Origin: CAWBKV01 sp041946675
GTDB taxonomy: Archaea > Halobacteriota > Methanosarcinia > Methanotrichales > Methanotrichaceae
NCBI GenBank assembly: GCA_041946675.1
Contig: JBHGAU010000001.1
Location: 15,644 to 79,643 of the forward strand
Direction of reading: 5' to 3'
DNA: 64,000 bases
Shown: positions 60,764 to 64,000 of the stretch, piece by piece
Numbering within the stretch: the first letter of the stretch is position 1
How the letters are laid out: each line of letters begins with the position of its first letter
Notes under the pieces: generated by a model
Database searches by the model: none
Told to the model about the DNA's origin: nothing
The model's input: only the letters and a program-made list of their open reading frames with translations
Translations under genes and position numbers: made by a program

Positions 60764-61339
60764 ATGAAGAAAGTCCCTTTGCTTATCCCTCTTATTCTTC
60801 TTCTGCTCCTTGTAGATAATGCAGGCGCAGCTGCATTTTACCGCATAATCAATGTCTCGCCGATAAATGTTGCACCGAATAGCGAGGCCAATTTCACGGC
60901 CACAGTCAAAGGCTACGGCCCGGAAGGAGGCTATGTACAGCTCATATTCAAGAATGTAACACCCGGCCTAGCCGTCAGCTACAATGAAGGATTCAAGTAT
61001 GTTCTCGCGACAGGCACTCGCAAATTCAACTGCACAGTGAAGGCTGGAAATATTCCGCCCGGCAACTATTCCTTCAATATGGGAATATATGCCCAGGATG
61101 CAAAGACCAACTGGATTACAGCTTATGCAATGGTCGAGCCTCTTCCGTTCGTGGAGACGATGCCTGTTGTCCCGAATGCATCTATTGAGAATGCATCAAC
61201 CAATATCACAAATACCACAAATGTATCTGCGCCAAAGGCAAACGCGACGGCTCCTTCGCCAGCGCCGCAAAAAGCGCCTGCGCTGGGGGTATCGGCGGCG
61301 ATAATTCTGATATTGTTTGCGGCTAGGAGGAGGGGATAA
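60764..61339 (+). CDS. Exported surface protein with sorting-signal-like C-terminus
   Basis: 191 residues. Signal peptide (VPLLIPLILLLLLVDNAGA), an Ig-like domain (RIINVSPINVAPNSEANFTA, then NIPPGNYSFNMGIYAQDAKT) and an Asn/Thr/Ala/Pro-rich stalk with sequons. The end is ALGVSAAIILILFAARRRG, a hydrophobic helix plus basic stop. This layout matches PGF-CTERM-like archaeal sorting signals, in which an archaeosortase replaces the helix by a lipid, although the PGF motif itself is only loosely matched (PALG). No archaeosortase gene lies in the window. Confidence 0.8.
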   Translation: MKKVPLLIPLILLLLLVDNAGAAAFYRIINVSPINVAPNSEANFTATVKGYGPEGGYVQLIFKNVTPGLAVSYNEGFKYVLATGTRKFNCTVKAGNIPPGNYSFNMGIYAQDAKTNWITAYAMVEPLPFVETMPVVPNASIENASTNITNTTNVSAPKANATAPSPAPQKAPALGVSAAIILILFAARRRG

Positions 61340-61437
61340 ATCCTATTCTCGCTAACCGTTTTTCCTATATAGTCAACAATACCTACCTAAGGGCACTATA
61401 TCCAAGACGTCAAATTAGCCAAGCATAAGCCGCTAGA

Positions 61438-61995
61438 TTATCGCTTCTCCACGGCTAACCCCTGTTTTATGGCATCTCTTATTATAGTATCAACTGCTTT
61501 AATGGCAAAATTAGCTTCATCAATCTTAATATGCGGCTTTAGCTCAGTAATTCTGTTTACCCTCGATATCCCTTTGCCATCCTCGTTGAATGTAACGTAA
61601 AGGGCAGTAGCAAGGCGTTCAAGATCGGCAACGCCTAATGTTCTAATCGTCTCAGCGACGAACTGTATTTTTTTAGCATAATGCTTTAGCGTCTTAGGAT
61701 ATTGTTCAAGGAAATCTCGGCTCTCCTCGGTCGGAAATAAACTTGGGCCATATGGAAGGCGCAATTGATATTGTAGCAAAGCATTAGCTCGCATCGCCGT
61801 GATTTCGTCACTTAGATCGAAAGAGAATGGTCCATGCTTGTAAAGGATAAACTCGAAACCCATTGGGACTTCCAGCAGCTCCTGCAAGAAATATGTCGCT
61901 TTCTGTATGTGAGTTTCACCACACCAACTTCCCCTAGATCTCATCGTTTCGATTAGCGAAAGCAGAGCTGCTTCTCGCTGTAACCTCTTCATCAT
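61438..61995 (-). CDS. YwgA/SocA-like (Panacea-related) protein
   Basis: 185 soluble residues. LLSLIETMRSRGSWCGETHI, then QKATYFLQELLEVPMGFEFI and LYKHGPFSFDLSDEI are the conserved core of the YwgA family, related to the antitoxin SocA/Panacea fold in which a helical bundle carries a KH.GPF motif. Its ATG at 61995 overlaps the stop of a degraded HD-domain gene as ATGA, so the two were a coupled pair. In other genomes YwgA-type genes commonly sit beside such HD genes (from memory). Role unknown. Confidence 0.8.
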   Translation of the reverse strand: MMKRLQREAALLSLIETMRSRGSWCGETHIQKATYFLQELLEVPMGFEFILYKHGPFSFDLSDEITAMRANALLQYQLRLPYGPSLFPTEESRDFLEQYPKTLKHYAKKIQFVAETIRTLGVADLERLATALYVTFNEDGKGISRVNRITELKPHIKIDEANFAIKAVDTIIRDAIKQGLAVEKR

Positions 61996-62533
61996 TCTTC
62001 ATCCACCTCCTTTGGAGTTATTATCTCTTTCCGATTCTTATCAAGCCACATCACTGCTTGTTTTCTGTATTTCGGACTTATGTACACATAATCGATTATA
62101 ACTACGGGTACTCTTTCCAAAGTCTCAGATTGGGAAAGGGAAGATAAGATCCGTCCATCCCTAGCAAGAACAGGGAAGTTTAGGCCTTCCCCTTTCTGGA
62201 TGTAGCTGTCGTGCCTAACCTCAGATTCCCCGAACTTCTCGCACGCCGCCTTGAAGACTGCTGAGCCAGCTTCTTGATTGATTCTCTGATCATCTCGAGT
62301 TCTCTGATAAAGTAATCTGAAGTGCTCCCTCCTGTCACCTCGTTGTCCGTCATTTGCATTAGATCCTTTGTCGATGTAGAGAATAATCCGCCTGGCAGCC
62401 ATCTCTTTAAAAAATCCTTGAGGTGAATATCGTAAATTCGGTGAACATGATGGCAATAAACTTGCGAGAACATGAAATATCTCGCCAACAGCAATGCTTC
62501 CGCAGAATGAAGTCCGCCCTCTTCTTTTAGCAT
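61992..62533 (-). pseudogene. Degraded HD-domain phosphohydrolase (N-terminus lost, frameshift)
   Basis: Two minus-strand frames together give the C-terminal part of an HD-superfamily phosphohydrolase. The first, from 62533, reads GGLHSAEALLLARYFMFSQV and ends MTDNEVT near 62333. The second begins REHFRLLYQRTRDDQRINQE and ends PKYRKQAVMWLDKNRKEII. The frame changes near 62325-62335, apparently with some residues lost, and a stop codon lies directly upstream of 62533, so the N-terminal HD metal site is missing. The stop still overlaps the YwgA-like start, a fossil of their coupling. Function is presumably lost. Confidence 0.75.
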
Positions 62534-62861
62534 TTAGGTCTTATTTTTCTTCTAGGGCTAAAACTAACGGCCATCCTAGCATGCTCAATCGCCGCACGGG
62601 CTACCCCTAACCCCTCTACGGGGGAAGGTTCTTGAAAACGCATGCTATAAGGTTGAAGTGGATTTGGATTAACGATCCCACTATTTTTTCCTGAGATGGC
62701 TTTCTGTGCCATTTTTGAGAAATTCCCATAGGTTTTAATGGAGATTGAGTGGCTAGCCATCTGAAGATTACTCAGTTGCTTCAAAAACTCTAAGAATACC
62801 AAAAATAGATTTAGAGGGCGATAGAGGAGAGCGATGAAAGCGTCTCCTGATGATCACGCCC
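62534..62861. other. Intergenic region, no supported gene
   Basis: The only sizeable frame (62527-62802 minus) lacks an SD site and any motif. The segment includes a C-rich/G-rich palindromic patch, CCCCTCTACGGGGG, at about 62614-62627, which resembles debris of a dispersed intergenic repeat. Confidence 0.4.
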
Positions 62862-63014
62862 TTACTTTGACTTTGGCTGTCCGCTGCTGGTAGTGTAACA
62901 GGTATCCAGCAGTGAGCCCTTTCTGCGAGCAACTCTAGGATCGCCGGGCTTTATAGGCTCAACATCTTTATGCTCTTCTTCATTCTCCGTTTTTGCTGTT
63001 TCATGTTCTGCCAT
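62862..63014 (-). CDS. Small 50-aa peptide gene
   Basis: A 50-residue frame from ATG 63014 to TAA 62862-62864. A GGGGGTG site lies six bases before the ATG, so translation is likely. The first half is acidic (EHETAKTENEEEHKDVE) and the second basic with a single Cys (RVARRKGSLLDTCYTTSSGQ). There is no signal peptide or membrane segment. The charged leader-like half and Cys/Thr/Ser-rich end could fit a modified-peptide precursor or a small regulatory protein, but no modifying enzyme is adjacent. It is too short for most ORF calls. Confidence 0.6.
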   Translation of the reverse strand: MAEHETAKTENEEEHKDVEPIKPGDPRVARRKGSLLDTCYTTSSGQPKSK

Positions 63015-63201
63015 GTTACACCCCCATTAACTTTTGCTACTGATCTTAAATATAGCTTGCGGTTAAAGCATAAAAGTTCTAAGCCTGCTTTAGTATATCA
63101 TTGATCTATCCAAATTGAAAATATCCTGATCTCCGAAGTCTTGAATCGAGATTGTGAGTACGCAATATATAGACATTATCTTGCATTAACTTTGCATTGA
63201 C

Positions 63202-63864
63202 CTAATGGTGCCTCTCAGCAATCTTCTCTAGACCATTTAGAAGCGTATTCATCTTCTCGAAGGGCACTCCAAGGAAGATATCACCATCATTTATCTTGGC
63301 GAAACGTCTTCCTGTCAAATCTCCAAGCGTATACACAATTTCACCGGTCAGGTAAGGTGCCGCTATAATCGTAGCGCAAATAGGTCCTGCTCTGCCGATC
63401 GCAGCTATACCTGATTCATATGCAGATGCCTCCACAGCATTCATTCCATCCTTTGCGCTGCAAACGAGCACGACAACATCGGGCTCAAAGTTTGCCTTTT
63501 CCAGCGGAGAGAAGGACGCATACTTAACGGTGCCCGGCTCTATTTCCGGACTTGAATGGAAGAATCTTCTTGCGGCACGTGCAGATCCAAATATCCCTAC
63601 TCGTTTGTAGAGGAATTCGCCGCTCCTTAACTCTGCCGGCATTTCTCTTAGCCCTAGATGAAATGCTCCACCATCGCATGCATGCTCCTCCGAAGTGGTA
63701 TAAAAGGACCTGCCCCCATTCAATGCCTCATATAGCATCTCACAAAGTCTCGTCTTCTCGTTTGGTTTCTCAAGCTCTGGCTTATCGTTTGAGAGAGCCA
63801 CAGCTACCGCAGATCCTCTAAAATTCAGCACTTTTTTCAGCCTATCGCTAAGTTCCTTATACAT
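63202..63864 (-). CDS. DUF169 family protein
   Basis: 220 residues. Blocks GSAVAVALSNDKPELEKP, RLCEMLYEALNGGRSFYTTS, HACDGGAFHLGLREMP and CATIIAAPYLTGEIVYTLGD are those of DUF169, a family common in methanogens. Conserved cysteines at LCEML, ACDGG and ICATI may bind metal or a cofactor; the function is unknown. The gene stands alone, with 187 bases of noncoding DNA before the small peptide gene. Confidence 0.88.
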   Translation of the reverse strand: MYKELSDRLKKVLNFRGSAVAVALSNDKPELEKPNEKTRLCEMLYEALNGGRSFYTTSEEHACDGGAFHLGLREMPAELRSGEFLYKRVGIFGSARAARRFFHSSPEIEPGTVKYASFSPLEKANFEPDVVVLVCSAKDGMNAVEASAYESGIAAIGRAGPICATIIAAPYLTGEIVYTLGDLTGRRFAKINDGDIFLGVPFEKMNTLLNGLEKIAERHH

Positions 63865-63900
63865 TCAGATCACTGCTCTTTAAAGGCGGTTTGGCATTAG

Positions 63901-64000
63901 TTATATAATATACGATCCATATACATTTTGTGCAAACCTAGCGTGACTGCTCCCCGCCCTAAAGAGCGGGGCTTCCACGGCTTCCTGCGCCGACAGATTG
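63901..64000 (-). mobile_element. tnpB: TnpB (IS200/IS605) 3' end, cut by the window edge
   Basis: The minus-strand frame entering at 64000 reads SAQEAVEAPLFRAGSSH and runs to a stop at 63901-63903. The QEA.(E)APLFRAG tail is the characteristic C-terminus of archaeal TnpB proteins. The DNA behind it contains the palindrome CCCCGC (63952-63957) / GCGGGG (63966-63971), which in these elements lies near the right end, where the transposon end and the guide-like RNA overlap the tnpB 3' end. The rest of the element lies outside the window. Confidence 0.75.

Noticed and set aside
62527..62802. Minus-strand 91-aa frame
   Set aside because: No ribosome site, no recognisable domain, composition unlike neighbours; it covers repeat-like DNA.

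Overview
The window reads as chromosomal DNA of a methanogenic archaeon, most likely a relative of Methanothrix/Methanotrichaceae or another Methanosarcinales lineage (inference). Support comes from archaeal information-processing genes (archaeal-type AlaRS, ABCE1/RLI, Nob1, S17e, SRP19, thermosome, GfcR, an EMC6-like protein), from the membrane-bound heterodisulfide reductase pair HdrE-HdrD typical of cytochrome-containing methanogens, from the DUF61, DUF1122, DUF2209 and DUF2769 families, and from TATA-type promoters with Shine-Dalgarno (SD) sites related to GGAGGTGAT. I see no rRNA, tRNA or CRISPR array.

Layout. 0-12.3 kb is an accessory, surface-oriented stretch. It holds a decayed IS605-type TnpB, a ribbon-helix-helix regulator with a small partner, antitoxin and methyltransferase remnants, and a run of exported proteins: a lamin-tail protein, a transglutaminase-like protein, a secreted beta-carbonic anhydrase, a pentapeptide-repeat membrane protein, a TPR protein and a DUF333 protein. 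Several of these genes lack an ATG where the ribosome binding site and signal peptide say one should be. 12.5-35 kb is mostly housekeeping: UspA, a 1287-residue hybrid histidine kinase divergent from alaS, nob1-gfcR, EMC6-like, ABCE1, thermosome, hdrED, an HD phosphohydrolase, DUF61, a helical-repeat protein, and a thiDN / rps17e-dapA-dapB block. 35-44 kb is a second surface locus: a deacetylase-like protein, three consecutive genes sharing an Ig/PKD-like domain (the last is 1188 residues with DUF11 repeats), an exported pentapeptide solenoid, and a second transglutaminase-like protein.

44-50 kb carries nifB, then srp19-PHP phosphatase, DUF2209-hflX-UPF0280 and an exported nitroreductase. 50-60 kb holds a methyltransferase and a GT2 / SMR-type flippase / GT-C set that resembles a lipid-linked sugar synthesis-flip-transfer cassette. 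It continues with DUF1122, DUF362, PPC-domain and NTF2-like genes and a thioredoxin-NHL (NHLRC2-like) protein. 60-64 kb has two exported proteins (one with a C-terminal sorting-signal-like tail), a YwgA/SocA-like gene coupled to a broken HD-domain gene, a 50-residue peptide gene, a DUF169 gene, and the 3' end of another TnpB at the right edge.

How it fits together: the core genes serve translation, ribosome maturation, protein folding, lysine and thiamine synthesis, and the terminal CoM-S-S-CoB reduction step of methanogenesis. The accessory genes build, glycosylate or modify the cell surface. No single complete new defence or biosynthetic system is evident. The strongest unusual signals are the clustered non-ATG starts, the two surface loci with shared modules, the GT2/SMR/GT-C cassette, and the small peptide gene near 63 kb.
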